Source: Nematopogon swammerdamellus
Taxonomy: Eukaryota; Arthropoda; Insecta; Lepidoptera; Adelidae
DNA: 64,000 nt
Assembly (NCBI GenBank): GCA_946902875.1
Contig: OX336343.1
Span: 3,138,754 to 3,202,753, forward strand
Reading direction: 5' to 3'
Shown here: positions 9,575 through 20,214 of the stretch, piece after piece
Position numbering within the stretch: the stretch's first letter is position 1
Layout: the number at the start of each line of letters is the position of its first letter
The notes under the pieces: model-generated
The model's database searches: none
What the model saw: only the letters and a program-made list of their open reading frames with translations
Told to the model about the DNA's origin: nothing
Position numbers and translations under genes: made by a program

Positions 9575-9765
9575 TGGAGTAACCGTGTCCTACATACATT
9601 GGCGGCCGTGGACAGGAAACCAACCTCTAGGCGGAACGACGACATCAAGTACATCGGCGGAAAACAGTGGTTCCGTACCGCTAAAGCTCGGGAGGACTGG
9701 AGGAATATTGGAGGGGCGTATGTTCAGCACTGCAGTGGACGCTTACACGCTGACTGACTGACTGA
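9575..9765 (+). pseudogene. RTE-like LINE (delta) ORF2 C-terminus
   Basis: Read with frameshifts, the plus strand gives WSNRV, then HWRPWTG, then a GG..DDIKYIGGKQWFRTA segment and REDW..IGGAYV ending near QWTLTR. This is the C-terminal tail of RTE-clade reverse transcriptases, where a W..RPW.G motif is followed by a DDI..V.G..W motif. Only about 60 codons remain and the frame is broken. Paralogues are at 25285 (minus), 57190 and 58895 (plus). It ends in a GACT run (CTGACTGACTGACTGACTG). Confidence 0.7.
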
Positions 9766-9777
9766 CTGTCAGTCTCG

Positions 9778-9908
9778 GGTCCTTCAAGACAGGCCTGAAT
9801 ATGCACCTGTCAGGCCGGCATGGGATTCGCAACCTCCGCATACGCCCGAATGTCCATTAGCGTCGTTAGACACGTTATGGGTGACTCGGCGCCACGTGTC
9901 TTTTTTTT
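9778..9908 (+). repeat. Family I repeat
   Basis: CACCTGTCAGGCCGGCATGG, GATTCGCAACCTCCGCATAC, GCGTCGTTAGACACGTTATG and CTCGGCGCCACGTGTC. Copies are at 24838, 48480 and 59395. All lie close to an A or C element or an A-rich end, which suggests a small retroposed repeat. Confidence 0.65.
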
Positions 9909-10215
9909 ATGGAAACTGACACGGTTGGCTACATCACCTACAAAATCCGTGATGTCAGCCCATAACACCGGGTGAACTTGGTGCCACGTCAGCCTTCCCT
10001 TCGGTCGTGGCGGCTACACTGAACTGGACGGAAAACACAAACTATTTACATAGCCGTTTCGACCGACCTTCCATTCAGTGCGGTGGTACAAACCCGGGCG
10101 GGTTATACCCTACCACCTAGTAATATATGAGGGGGATATCCCTTAGTCGCCTTTTACGACATACACGGGAAGAGATGTAGTGGGGTTATTCTTTTAAAGT
10201 ACCGGCCCCACACAG
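9903..10215 (-). mobile_element. Composite of SINE A (reversed) and B tail
   Basis: Plus-strand order: poly-T, ATGGAAACTGACACGGTTGG and the rest of A reversed to CTACCACCTAGTAATATA, then GGATATCCCTTAGTCGCC, TTTTACGACATACACGGG and ACCGGCCCCACACAG (the B 3' end). The same A-to-B junction is found at 19486 and 59823, so the composite has spread as a unit. Confidence 0.8.
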
Positions 10216-10577
10216 CACAAAATGCGCGCTTGTAATTTTCGCGCTTTTAATAAAAAAAAACATAGCTGACTAAGAGTAATGTTGGCCCAAGTTGGCCCAA
10301 CTCGGCGCGCACCGTGTAGAGCGGGCATTAAAATAATGATTCCTCACGCGCGGATCGTGAAATAATGAACGTTCCCTCAGAATCGTGAAATAACTCAAGT
10401 TGAGGGCTCCGTATTTTACTCGTGACATAATTTTGTTTATTTCCAGGCTGCGGCAATTAATGCTCACGGCGATTCCTCGCTGTGTGTGGCGAGATGGAGA
10501 ACTCTAATTTCGCGCAGACTCGACGAAGTAGCTCAGATCGATTGGCTGAAATGGATTTTAAAACTAGGACTACACAT
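10216..10577. other. Unassigned
   Basis: A GCGCGC-rich patch near 10220-10310 and a TTGGCCCAAGTTGGCCCAAC repeat near 10283. No gene is seen. Confidence 0.45.
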
Positions 10578-10700
10578 ACGTACCACACGCTGTATCCCGA
10601 CAATCGGGGTAAGCAGAGTAATCGGAGTTGTGCTGCAGGTACTCGCACTAAACCGAACAGCAGATGATACCAGTAACTTACAAGAAGCAAGTAAAATTGG
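10578..10700 (+). repeat. Repeat B, left part, split by a SINE
   Basis: CACACGCTGTATCCCGACAA, GGGGTAAGCAGAGTAATCGG, then AAGAAGCAAGTAAAATTGG where SINE A begins. The element resumes at 11044. Confidence 0.85.
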
Positions 10701-11043
10701 TCAGCCTCGGTAGCTCAGTGGTTCGATCGGTCGACTGTTGTTAAGCAACCCTGAGCGCGGTCAGTACTTTGATGGGTGGATGAAAACTGCAGGTCCCTTC
10801 CCTTCTTACCTTACTAGGTGGTAGGGTTTATCCCGCCCGGGTTGATACCACAGCACTGAATGAAACGTCGGTCGAAACGGCTATGTAAATAGTTCGTGTT
10901 TTCTGTCCAGTTCAGTGTAGCCGACATGAAATTAAGTAAAGCACTGACATGGCATCTAGCTCACCCGGTGTTATGGGCTGATATCACGGAAGTTGCAGGT
11001 GATGTAGCCAACCGTGTCAGTTGACATAAAAAAGATAGAAAAA
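10701..11043 (+). mobile_element. SINE A inserted in repeat B
   Basis: The head TCAGCCTCGGTAGCTCAGTG is followed by TTGTTAAGCAACCCTGAGCG and GGTCAGTACTTTGATGGGTG (5S-like), the body CTTACTAGGTGGTAGGG, GGCTATGTAAATAGTTCGTG and GGTGTTATGGGCTGATATC, then GTCAGTTGACATAAAAAAG. The part after the 5S-like core is shortened. AAGTAA lies on both sides and may be the target duplication. Confidence 0.85.
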
Positions 11044-11232
11044 AAAAGTAAGACACGAAGACCCAACTGTTGACTGCATGACTCGGTGGAAGGACAGCGC
11101 CAAGGTGAGAGGTGGCTATCATGTCACCCTTTAGAACGGAATGTTGTCTTTATCCCTTAGTCGCCTTTTACAACATGCTCGGGGAGAGATGCAGTGTGGC
11201 TATTCTTTTTAAGTACCGGCCACACAGTACAA
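11044..11232 (+). repeat. Repeat B, right part, after the SINE
   Basis: AAGTAAGACACGAAGACCCA, AAGGTGAGAGGTGGCTATC, CTTAGTCGCCTTTTACAACA and AAGTACCGGCCACACAGTA. Together with 10578-10700 this is a full B element. Confidence 0.85.
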
Positions 11233-11309
11233 GGTATTTCTTTATGCCAAATAGTATTCTTCAATTTCATGTCACATTTTGTCTTGATACAATCAACAAA
11301 TTTTAAGTG

Positions 11310-11530
11310 ATAGATAGATAGAAAATTATTTATTGCCCCAGTAAACATTAAACAGTAACAAATACATTGGAAAATTTACATAAGGTGCAAAGGCGGACTT
11401 ATCCCTTACAGAGATTGCTTACAGTCAACCTTTGGATGTTTGAGATCCGATAATATAGTGGAATGTAAGTAGCAAACGAGTTGAGCGTGAGAATTGAAGA
11501 TAAAATAATATCATACTTCAACAACAATAC
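11310..11530 (-). mobile_element. LINE beta 3' UTR
   Basis: The plus strand reads GATAGATAGATAGAAAATTA, TTTATTGCCCCAGTAAACAT, GGTGCAAAGGCGGACTTATC, AACCTTTGGATGTTTGAGAT and ATATAGTGGAATGTAAGTAG. Reversed, this is a LINE 3' end with a GCAATAAA signal and a TATC-type terminal repeat. No ORF2 is left. Confidence 0.7.
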
Positions 11531-12038
11531 ATATATAATATAATATAAGTACATGCTGGTAAAATATAAGCCATACATGTGTTAATACATATAAATTACT
11601 AAATATATAGAATATTATGTACAAATAAATATACATACATACATACTTGTCCATCCAGGTATGAAACAAAAGTTAAGGCCTTCTGAAAGACAGACAGACG
11701 AACTGACGCATGAGGCACACCATTAGGTACCGTTTTCACCTCTTCGAGGTCCAAGAACCTAAAGTGTACGACAGGGCACGTCTAAAGGATGTATAGGGTG
11801 AGCCAGGAAAGATACATAAAACATCGCAGATAGAAGCTTCTGCTGGCGGCTCTCCTCTAACTGATCGTCATAATGAGAACGAATTAATCACTCCAAAATG
11901 CTCTGGCACCCATTCACTGTCAGTCCGACTGGCAGAAAGGATGCAATAAGATTTGACCTGACATTTGATTATCTAGTTATCCTGCCCGACACAAGATAAT
12001 GTCAGCTCATTAGAAAATTATGACAAATTTTAGAAAAT
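11531..12038. other. AT-rich, then unassigned
   Basis: ATATAA-rich to 11640, an ACAT run, then single-copy-looking sequence. No coding feature is seen. Confidence 0.5.
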
Positions 12039-12250
12039 AGATGGAAAATACTTTATTGCTCCAATAACATTCAACAGTAATAGTACGTTAGAAAATTGAC
12101 ATAAGGTGCAAAGGCGGACTTATCCCATACAGAGATTTCTCACCTTTGGATTTTGAGATTTGATTAATATAGTGGAATGTAAGTAGGTAGCAAAAGAGGT
12201 GAGCGTGAGAATTGAAGATAACATATTAATAAGAATAATACATGTTAGTA
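12039..12250 (-). mobile_element. LINE beta 3' UTR, second copy
   Basis: GATGGAAAATACTTTATTGC, GGTGCAAAGGCGGACTTATC, CACCTTTGGATTTTGAGATT and GAGCGTGAGAATTGAAGATA. Same orientation and landmarks as 11310-11530, about 730 bp away. Confidence 0.7.
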
Positions 12251-12424
12251 CATGCTAGTTAAATAAATACTTGCGTTAATACATATATTTTACTAAATAT
12301 ATAGAATATAATATACAAATAAATAGACATGCAAATTTTACTCAAGTGAATTATTTATTACCCATACTTATGGGCACATGGACCACGAGCCCAGGGCCCC
12401 CGGCTTCACTAGGGCCTCAAAGTT

Positions 12425-12658
12425 CCGGTAGCCAATTCAACCGACGCGCGACGTTTCATTCAGTGCGGTGGTACCAACCCGGGCGGGATAAAGCCAATCA
12501 CCTAGTAAGGTAAGAAGGGAAGGGACCTACAGTTTTACGTGGAATCCGAACCACGGGCAGCCTTCAACGGGCGAGCGGTCACCCGTCCAAGTACCGACCG
12601 CGCCCAGGTGTACTTAATAACAGTCGACCGAACCACAATTGAGCTACCGAGGCTGACA
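12425..12658 (-). mobile_element. SINE A, 5' half including the 5S-like head
   Basis: On the minus strand: TGTCAGCCTCGGTAGCTCA, GGTCGGTACTTGGACGGGTG (5S-like), ACCGCTCGCCCGTTGAAGGC, CTTACTAGGTGATTGGC and the GGTACCACCGCACTGAATG block. It is truncated at its 3' side, unlike most copies here, so it was probably broken after insertion. Confidence 0.8.
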
Positions 12659-13120
12659 AACAAGGAGAATACCTACGGGAGACGCAACGCTACTGCGTTT
12701 GTATCGGAGCACGGCTAGCCAAAAATCCCTACTACTACGAAAATCGAAATCGCAATTTAATCTTTTATGACGTGACTTGTCTATCTCGGTTACCCATATC
12801 GCGCCCCGCGATATGGAGAGAGACAGAGCGAGCAAGGCGAGCGACAGGTTTGTTATCGCTGGCTTGGCTCGGGTATCTGGTAGTAAGAGCCGACCGTCCG
12901 ACCAATCGGAAGCCTTGCTTGACGGCAACTTGACGGGATCACTACGAATGCCAGTCTGACGGACAATGATGGTGCGGTATATCTGTGAATTTTGAAATTG
13001 TTATTTGTAATATTATTTCAAATAGTTTTTACTGAACGAATATTATTGTTTGAATCCAAAAAAAATATTGAAAAATTAAACAAGACTGTTGTTTTAATAT
13101 TTTTGAAAAGTTGTACTAAT
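12659..13120. other. Unassigned, GC-richer then AT-rich
   Basis: ATATCGCGCCCCGCGATAT at about 12797 is a hairpin. An open frame to about 12956 has no recognised features. No gene is claimed. Confidence 0.45.
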
Positions 13121-15708
13121 AATCAGTGATAGGAATAAGTAGGGCTTATTTACCTAAATTTCGAGGAACAAAGTAAAAGATTGGAGACTTCCTTAAGACA
13201 ATATTTTTTTCCGGTTTAATAATATTCATGGTGTTTTAATTTCGCGATTTGAAAAAAGTGGCCACCATTTTGAACTTTTTAGTTACTGGACCGATTGCTT
13301 TCAAAATCGATATCTGGGTGTCAGTGTGGGCTCTGAATACGAATCTGTAGTAAAAATTTAAAAAAGTGGCCGCCATTTTGAACTTTTTAGTTACTGGACC
13401 GATTTCTTTCAAAATCGATATATGGGCGTCTGTGTGGACTCTGGATACGAATCTATAGTCAAAATTTAAAAAAAGTAGCCGCCATTTTGAACTTTTTAGT
13501 TACTGGACCGATTGCTTTCAAAATCGATATCTAGGCGTCTGTGTGGACTCAGAATACGAATCTGTAGTCAAAATAAAAAAGAAGTGGCCGCCATTTTGAA
13601 CTTTTTAGTTACTGGACCGATTTCTTTCAAAATCGATATCTGGGTGTCTATGTAGGCTCTGATTACGAATCCGTTGTCAAAATTTAAAAAGTGACCGCCA
13701 TTTTGAACTTTTTAGTTACTGGACCGATTGCTTTCAAAATCGATATCTGGGTGTATGTGTGGGCTCTGAATACGAATCTGTAGTAAACATTAAAAAAAAG
13801 TGGCCGCCATTTTGAACTTTTTAGTTACTGGACTGGGTGTCTATGTGGGCTCTGAATACGAATCCGTTGTAAAATTTAAAAAAAGTGGCCACCATTTTGA
13901 ACTTTTTAGTTACTGGACCGATTGCTTTCAAAATCGATATCTGGGTGTATGTGTGGGCTCTGAATACGAATCTGTAGTAAAAAATAAAAAAAGTGGCCCC
14001 CATTTTGAACTTTTTAGTTACTGGACCGATTGCTTTCAAAATCGATATCTGGGTGTCTGTGTGGGCTCTGAATACGAATCCGTTGTCAAAATTTAAAAAA
14101 AGTGGCCGCCATTTTGAAGTTATTAGTTACTGGGCCGATTGCTTTCAAAATCGATATCTGGGTGTCTGTGTGGGCTCTGAATACGAATCCGTTGTCAAAA
14201 TTTTAAAAAAGTGACCGCCATTTTGAACTTTTTAGTTAATGGACCGATTGCTTTTAAAATTGATATTTGTTTGTCTGTGTGGGCTCCGAATACGAATCCG
14301 TTGTCAAAATCTTAAAAAAGTGGCCGCCATTTTGAACTTTTTAGTTACTGGACTGATTACTTTCAAAACCCATATCTACATGTCTGTGTGGGCTCTGAAT
14401 AACAATATGTAGTTAACATAAAAAATATGATATCGATTTTGAAAGCTATCGGTCCAGTAACTAAAAAGTTCAAAATGGCGGCCACTTTTTTTAAATTTTG
14501 ACAACGGCTTCGTATTTAGAGTCCACACAGACACCCAGATATCGATTTTGAAAGCAATCGGTCCAGTAACTAAAAAGTTCAAAATGGCGGCCACTTTTTT
14601 TAAATTTTGACTACAGATTAGTATTCAGAGCCCACACAGACACCCAGATATCGATTTTGAAAGCAATCGGTCCAGTAACTAAAAAGTTCAAAATGGCGGC
14701 CACTTTTTTTAATTTTTACTACAGATTCGTATTCAGAGCCCCCACATACACCCAGATATCGATTTTGAAAGCAATCGGTCCAGTAACTAAAAAGTTCAAA
14801 ATGGCGGCCACTTTTTTTTATTTTGATTACAGATTCGTATTCAGAGCCCACACAGACCTCCAGATATCGATTTTGAAAGCAATCGGTCCAGTAACTAAAA
14901 AGTTCAAAATGGCGGGCACTTTTTTTAATTTTGACAACGGATTCGTATTCAGAGCCTACATAAACACCCAGATATCGATTTTGAAAGCAATCGGTCCAGT
15001 AACTAAAAAGTTCAAAATGGCGGCCACTTTTTTTAATTTTGACTACAGATTCGTATTGAGAGCCCACACAGACACCCAGATATCGATTTTGAAAGCAATC
15101 GGTCCAGTAACTAAAAAGTTCAAAATGGCGGCCTTTTTTTTTAATTTTTACTACAGATTCGTATTCAGAGCCCACACATACACCCAGATATCGATTTTGA
15201 AAGCAATCGGTCCAGTAACTAAAAAGTTCAAAATGGCGGCCACTTTTTTTTATTTTTACTACAGATTCGTATTCAGAGCCCACACAGACACCCAGATATC
15301 GATTTTGAAAGTAATCGGTCCAGTAACTAAAAAGTTCAAAATGGCGGTCACTTTTTTAAATTTTGACAACGGATTCGTATTCAGAGCCTACATAGACACC
15401 CAGATATCGATTTTGAAAGCAATCGGTCCAGTAACTAAAAATTTCAAAATGGCGGCTACTTTTTTTAAATTTGACTACAGATTCGTATTCAGAGTCCACA
15501 CTGACACCCAGATGTCGATTTTGAAAGCAATCTGTCCAGTTACTAAAAAGTTCAAAATGGCGGCCACTTTTTTTAAATCGCGAAATTATAACACCATGAA
15601 TAGGTATTATTAAACCGGAAAAAAATATTGTCGTAAGGAAGTCTCCAATTTTTTACTCTGTTCCTCGAAGTTTAGGTAAATAAGTCCTACCTATTCCTAT
15701 CACTGATA
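13121..15708. mobile_element. Large foldback element with tandem arms
   Basis: A 2.6-kb inverted structure. The outer ends (ATCAGTGATAGGAATAAGTA left, its complement right, then GGAGACTTCC, CCGGTTTAATAAT and TTTCGCGATTT) are about 135 bp. Each arm then carries eleven tandem units of about 109 bp. The left arm has ATTTTGAAC at 13267, 13375, 13484, 13593, 13700, 13809, 13894, 14002, 14111, 14220 and 14329. The right arm has 11 inverted units from 14471 to 15553. The centre (about 14390-14440) is a short unique AT-rich loop. Units contain GCCGCCATTTTGAACTTTTT and AAAATCGATATCTGGGTG. The 318- and 221-codon open frames across the array are by-products of a unit close to 108 bp. The design recalls Drosophila FB elements. 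Confidence 0.9.
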
Positions 15709-16148
15709 ATAATAATACTTATTATAATAATACATAATATATTTTTATTTTTATTATTATTTTTATATTAATTTTGAGTATATGTGGTGTATTTTTATAA
15801 TCTGTATATTTAAAATTAATGTAATATGTGAATGTGATAATAAATGCATAATATACAATATATTAGTTTTGTATAGGTATATTTGTTTTATAATTATAAA
15901 AAATAGAAAACGTAATATTAAAGAAATAATAACAATACATATTATAAATTGAATTCATCCATGTCATTGCCATAAAAAAACTAACAACACCCATATACAA
16001 TAATTGATTTCAAATTTCTTTCCAGTCTGTCAAATTTGCCTATCATGTGTACGCGCCCAGTATGGCGCGCAGTCGTGCTCCTAGCTCGCGGAATTTTTGT
16101 ATTTTACACGCTTTAAGCATTGTATTATCATTAAAATGACCTAATTAT
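15709..16148. other. AT-rich, tail-like sequence
   Basis: TTTTGAGTATATGTGGTG and GTGAATGTGATAATAAATG resemble the duplicated tail at 5969-6164. The rest is AT-rich until a GCGCGC patch near 16050. Confidence 0.45.
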
Positions 16149-16332
16149 GAAAGGTTACGCCATCTTTTGTCATTCCTGATGATCTTGAGCTCTTTCGACA
16201 CGCACGAACTGCACAAATCGCCATTTTGCGTAGTGCACATATACGTGTTCTTCGTTCCCAAGTCGCGAGCGCACTGACGGTCGATCCCGCAGCAGCGCTA
16301 TATAATAGTGCAAATGCTCTCACACGCGGCTA
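16149..16332 (+). other. Open frame without ATG, about 60 codons
   Basis: Between a TGA near 16146 and the TAA at 16330-16332 the frame reads PSFVIPDDLELFRHARTAQI and continues, Arg/Ala-rich, with RVLRSQVASALTVDPAA near its end. The composition is more protein-like than the neighbours, but it has no start codon and no family I recognise. It may be an exon or a piece of a mobile element. The complementary frame is also open. Confidence 0.25.
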
Positions 16333-16425
16333 ATTTTCCTATATATTAGCGCTCGACGGTTGTAGGTATGCTCGGTGCTGACAAACCATAAGAATGCTCA
16401 ATAAACAATAGATAAATTATACAAT

Positions 16426-16475
16426 ACTAGCTTTTGTCCGGCCTCCGGCCTCGTCCGCGTGGATTTTTAAAAAAA
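16426..16475 (+). repeat. Family D-like terminus
   Basis: ACTAGCTTTTGTCCGGCCTC then CGGCCTCGTCCGCGTGGAT. This is the CTAGC terminus seen at D and Helitron-like ends. The following 700 bp are AT-rich with a repeated AAAGGAAAACATAG phrase (16800 and 17023), as in a local duplication. Confidence 0.6.
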
Positions 16476-17220
16476 GAACAGAATTCGAAATTGAAGTTTT
16501 TATGTGACGTTGATGGGCTATTGTTTTTCTTGGGAGAAGAGATTAATGCATATTGAAAAAATACATTTTGGCAGACATTTTTCGAAATTTATGGCAAATT
16601 ATTGATTTTAAGAGTAAGATTTAAATAGAAATTAAACATAAAAAGTTTATAAATATCACATTTCCAAAAAAAAAAAGAAGTTTTGTTCAATAAATTCCTG
16701 TCACTTTAATTTAACAAGTGTTTTAACTCGAATTATTAATTTACTGAAATGATTTTACAACGAGTTCCTTTTGCACTAAAATGGCAATATATTTTTTTAA
16801 AGGAAAACATAGTTAATGTTATAAAATTTTAAAAATTACCTGAATGAGCTATTTTTTAAAATAGCATGCCAGGTGGTTTTACTCTTAAAATTAATAATTT
16901 ACCATAAAACTGCGAAAAATACCTGTCAAATTCTGCATAATTTCGTAGTTTGAATCTGGCAATCGACCGGGCCGGTCTTTCATTTTTCACTAAAATGGTA
17001 ATATTTTTTTTTTCTAAAGGAAAACATAGCAAATGTTTTATGATTTTAAAAACTACACTAAATGAGCAATCTTTTAAATAACTTGCCAGGTAAGCGTGGT
17101 ACATTTTTTTTAAAGTATGAAGAGGTCGAATTTGATTATTAAAAAATAAATTACTATGAATTCGACAAAACAATTTTTTTTAAGGGTATTGGACTATTTG
17201 TAATTAATTTTTTTGGACTG
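16476..17220. other. AT-rich region with a diverged duplication
   Basis: Segments around 16770-16900 and 16990-17110 share CACTAAAATGG, AAAGGAAAACATAG, ATTTTAAAAA and GCCAGGT in the same order about 220 bp apart, so this is an old tandem duplication. No gene is seen. Confidence 0.5.
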
Positions 17221-17221
17221 T

Positions 17222-17587
17222 GATCAATAGCAGTACTATACAGGGTTGCGTAACAATAACTAGAATCTTAGAATATGGAATTTTGTACACGTGGCACTCG
17301 AAAAACTGATCCAGGGTGTTTATTTTCACGAAATTTATAAAAGTGCGAATATCTCGAAAACTAACGATTTTTTATTAAGGTTATATTGTGATATTCTGGT
17401 CAGTAATGAGCTGGCCTATCAGCCCTCCAAGGGATAACGTTGACTTTTGGGACACCCTGTATAAACTATAGTATCTACTGTAAAGTCTTTTTAAAGTCCG
17501 TTCAGTAGTTTTTGCGTGGAAGAGGATCAAAGATCCATATATCCATCCATCCTCACAAACTTTCGCGTTTATAATATTAGTAGGATA
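17222..17587 (-). repeat. Dispersed repeat ending CTACTAATATTATAAA-type
   Basis: The last part, TTTTTGCGTGGAAGAGGATC, ATCCATCCATCCTCACAAAC, TTTCGCGTTTATAATATTAG and TAGGA, is the complement of the start of the Helitron-like element at 20215. The upstream part (GGGACACCCTGTATAAACTA) may be a separate repeat. Confidence 0.55.
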
Positions 17588-17810
17588 AAATTTATCGAAA
17601 TTAATTCTGCACAGTGAATGGGGGGGACTAATCAAAAGATTACGCAAACTCGGGCGGCAGCGCTTGCCGCGTGCGTGCGAGTGAGGGAGTTATCTATCAG
17701 TTTACGATGTTGGATGCTCGTTTCGGAAACTTTCCTTGCAAATATATACCCAGGAACGGCATAGTAAAAAGAAAAAAAGAAATAGTAACTACCTACTTGA
17801 AAAAAAAATA

Positions 17811-18092
17811 AGCCCACTGAATCTCTTCCCGTTCTTGTCGTCAAAGGCGACTAAGGAATAAGGACAAGATGCCATGCTAAAGGGTGACAGGCTACCCACG
17901 TCACACCTTGGCGCGGTCCTTCCACCGAGGCATGTAGCAGGTGGGTCTTCGTGCCTTACTTGCTGCTTGATACTTAACTTGTCCTAAACGTGGTGGTCGG
18001 TGTTATACTGCAATTTATCAGAGTTCTTGTAGCACAACACCGATTACTTTGCTTACACCGATTCATGGGATATAATAGCGTGTGGTATGTAT
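17811..18092 (-). repeat. Repeat family B
   Basis: Plus-strand order is reversed relative to 42530: GAATCTCTTCCCGTTCTTGT, AAAGGCGACTAAGG, AGATGCCATGCTAAAGGG, GGTGGGTCTTCGTGCCTTAC, GTGGTCGGTGTTATACTG and AGCGTGTGGTATGTATG. It abuts a SINE A fragment at 18096. Confidence 0.8.
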
Positions 18093-18095
18093 GCA

Positions 18096-18335
18096 CGTAA
18101 AACTGTAGGTCCCTTTTCTTCTTACCTTACTAGGTGGTAGGTTTATCCCGCCCGGGTTGGTACCACCGCACTGAATATAACGTCGGTCGAACCCCTGTGT
18201 AAATAGTTCGTTTTTTCCTTCCAGTAGAGCGTAACCGACATGAAATGAAGTGACGTGGCACCTAGTTCACCCGGTGACATCACCGATGTTGCAGCTGATG
18301 TAGCCAACCGTGTCAGTTTCCATAAAAAAAAAATT
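18096..18335 (+). mobile_element. SINE A lacking its head
   Basis: Starts at CGTAAAACTGTAGGTCCC, then CTTACTAGGTGGTAGG, GTTGGTACCACCGCACTGAA, GACGTGGCACCTAGTTCACC and GTAGCCAACCGTGTCAGTTT, then an A-run. The GTTATGGGC segment is deleted. Confidence 0.85.
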
Positions 18336-18718
18336 AAATTGACCTCCTCGAAAAGTGTATGACTATTCCAGATTTTTTATTTCCACGAAAACTTTCTACA
18401 TAATTACGGTCTCGTTTTAGGCTCGAAAGGGCATGAAATCCGCCCGGCATGAAAACGTGATTTGACGTTTGTAGAATTTTCGGAACGTATGAAAAAAAAA
18501 ATCAATTTGCGGATAATCCGTATTGAGAAAAGGTGATACGATAAGGCGCGGATTAATCAGTATTAAGATCTTTGCAAGACTAAACGCATTATTATTTTCT
18601 TCTGTGTAGGACGAAATGCGGTCTCTGTCTACCATCTACCTCGCAAATACTGAGCGAAAGGGACGACATCATTAAATAAAATCCACAAAATTAAGGTTTC
18701 GTATTCCCTAGCAAAATG
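18336..18718. other. Unassigned
   Basis: No repeat family or gene recognised. One short minus frame is not convincing. Confidence 0.4.
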
Positions 18719-18722
18719 GGGG

Positions 18723-18755
<33 letters not shown>

Positions 18756-18757
18756 TG
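18719..18757 (+). repeat. Poly(G) tract
   Basis: About 36 nearly uninterrupted G residues. Such tracts can form G-quadruplexes, and their true length is often uncertain in assemblies. Confidence 0.9.
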
Positions 18758-18795
18758 GCTCTTAATCATAGAGAAATAATATGCTCTTAATTTTC

Positions 18796-19335
18796 TACTT
18801 TTTACCCTATTACTAAACCTACGCCGTCGGTCTGTCCGTCCGTCCGTCTGTCTGTCTGTCTATCCGAGGGTTGTATTGGTTGAACCGTAATAGATAGCCC
18901 GTTGAAATTTTCACCGAATATGTGTTATTATGGCTGATATAACAAATAATAAAAATAAGAAAAAGTAAAAAATTCACGGGGTCCCCATAGAAGAAACCAA
19001 AACGTGTATGCGCGCGCGCGCACGCGCGCCCGTGTATGAGCGTGAAGCATTTTAACATAGGAAACGTAGACCTTAGTTGATACCTCTACCCGTTCCTGAG
19101 AAAAAAGGGTCTTGACAGACCGACAGACAGACAGCCAGCCAGACGGACAACAAAGTGATCCTATAAGGGTTCCATTTTTTCCTCCGTTGAGGTACGGAAC
19201 CCTAAAAATAGAAAAAGTGAAAAATTAAGGGGGTTTCCCATACAAGGAACGTGTTTTTTTTTCAATGCTTTTTTTGTGGTGCGTAAACCTCGGTGCGCGA
19301 GTCCGACTCGCACTTGGCCGGTTTTTTTTATTGCG
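18796..19335 (-). mobile_element. Family C element, duplicated or rearranged
   Basis: The first part (18796-19075) has TATTACTAAACCTACGCCGT, the CTGTCTGTC run, TTGAACCGTAATAGATAGCC and CACGGGGTCCCCATAGAAG. A second start (CTGACAGACCGACAGACAG-type, from about 19110) leads to AATTAAGGGGGTTTCCCATA and the terminus GTCCGACTCGCACTTGGCCG. An alternating purine/pyrimidine stretch, TATGCGCGCGCGCGCACGCG, lies at about 19006-19030 and could adopt Z-DNA. Confidence 0.75.
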
Positions 19336-19485
19336 GTGGCCACATTTATTTATTTAAAGTAAAAGTTTTTATTTAGTAATAGGCTTATATCATCGTTAAT
19401 ACATATTAATACAAATAAAAATAAAAAAAATTATAATAATCTAATTTATCAAATGCAGAAATCATAGAACGACCACAAAAGACTT

Positions 19486-19808
19486 TTTTTTTTAATGGAA
19501 ACTGTCACGTTTGGCTACATGTGATGTCATCCCATAACACCGGGTGAACTTGGTGCCACGTCAGTGCTTCCCTTCGGTCATGCCGGCCGGCTACACTGAA
19601 CTGGACGGAAAACACAAACTATTTACATTCCGTTTCGACCGACTTTTCATTCAGTGCGGTGGTACCAACCCGGGCGGGTTAAACCCTACCACCTAGTAAT
19701 ATAAAAAGGGAGTCATATCATATCCTCTATATCCCTCGGTCGCCTTTTACGACATACACGGGGAGAGATGCAGTGGATTCTTTTAAAGTACCGGCCCCAC
19801 ACGGTACT
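19486..19808 (-). mobile_element. Composite of SINE A (reversed) and B tail
   Basis: Poly-T, AATGGAAACTGTCACGTTTG, CCCATAACACCGGGTGAACT, GGACGGAAAACACAAACTAT, GGTACCAACCCGGGCGGGTT, CACCTAGTAATATAAAAAGG, a small TATC expansion, then CGGTCGCCTTTTACGACATA and ACCGGCCCCACACGGTAC. Same architecture as 9903 and 59823. Confidence 0.85.
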
Positions 19809-20214
19809 ACATGGTCGACTTTCTCAGTGCGACCTAGTCGCTCGACGAAAATCGACCGCTGCAAATCCCCTATTACAAAACAAACAAAACGTCCTTGCAG
19901 CTCTCCCGCAAAAATACAATTTCGCAATTCAACTTCGTTGGCAACAAGGTTGTTTGGGTAATTTCCAGAAAAGCCTGTCTAATTAGGCGCGGGGTCAGCT
20001 CTCGCCGTGAGCCGTATTATTGTGTTGATTAAATTATAAATTAATAATTTCTTACGGCTTGAGCCCACGTTCATATTCAGGACTTTCAAGGGTTAAAGCG
20101 GATGGGAAAATTAAAAAAATGACGGTGGGAAATGGGAAATAAAATTGTTTTATACTGTTTGTGGAATTGTTTGAAACAAACAAATTGACACAGAATGTTT
20201 TCATTGTTTATTGT
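19809..20214. other. Unassigned
   Basis: No gene or clear repeat. A TTTATTGTTTATTG phrase near 20205 is shared with 1290 and 53950. Confidence 0.4.

Noticed and set aside
14618..15613. Open frames of 221 (minus) and 318 (plus) codons
   Set aside because: Both run through the ~108/109-bp units of the foldback. A unit divisible by three with no stop gives a periodic frame on each strand. The peptide repeats the unit and has no independent support.
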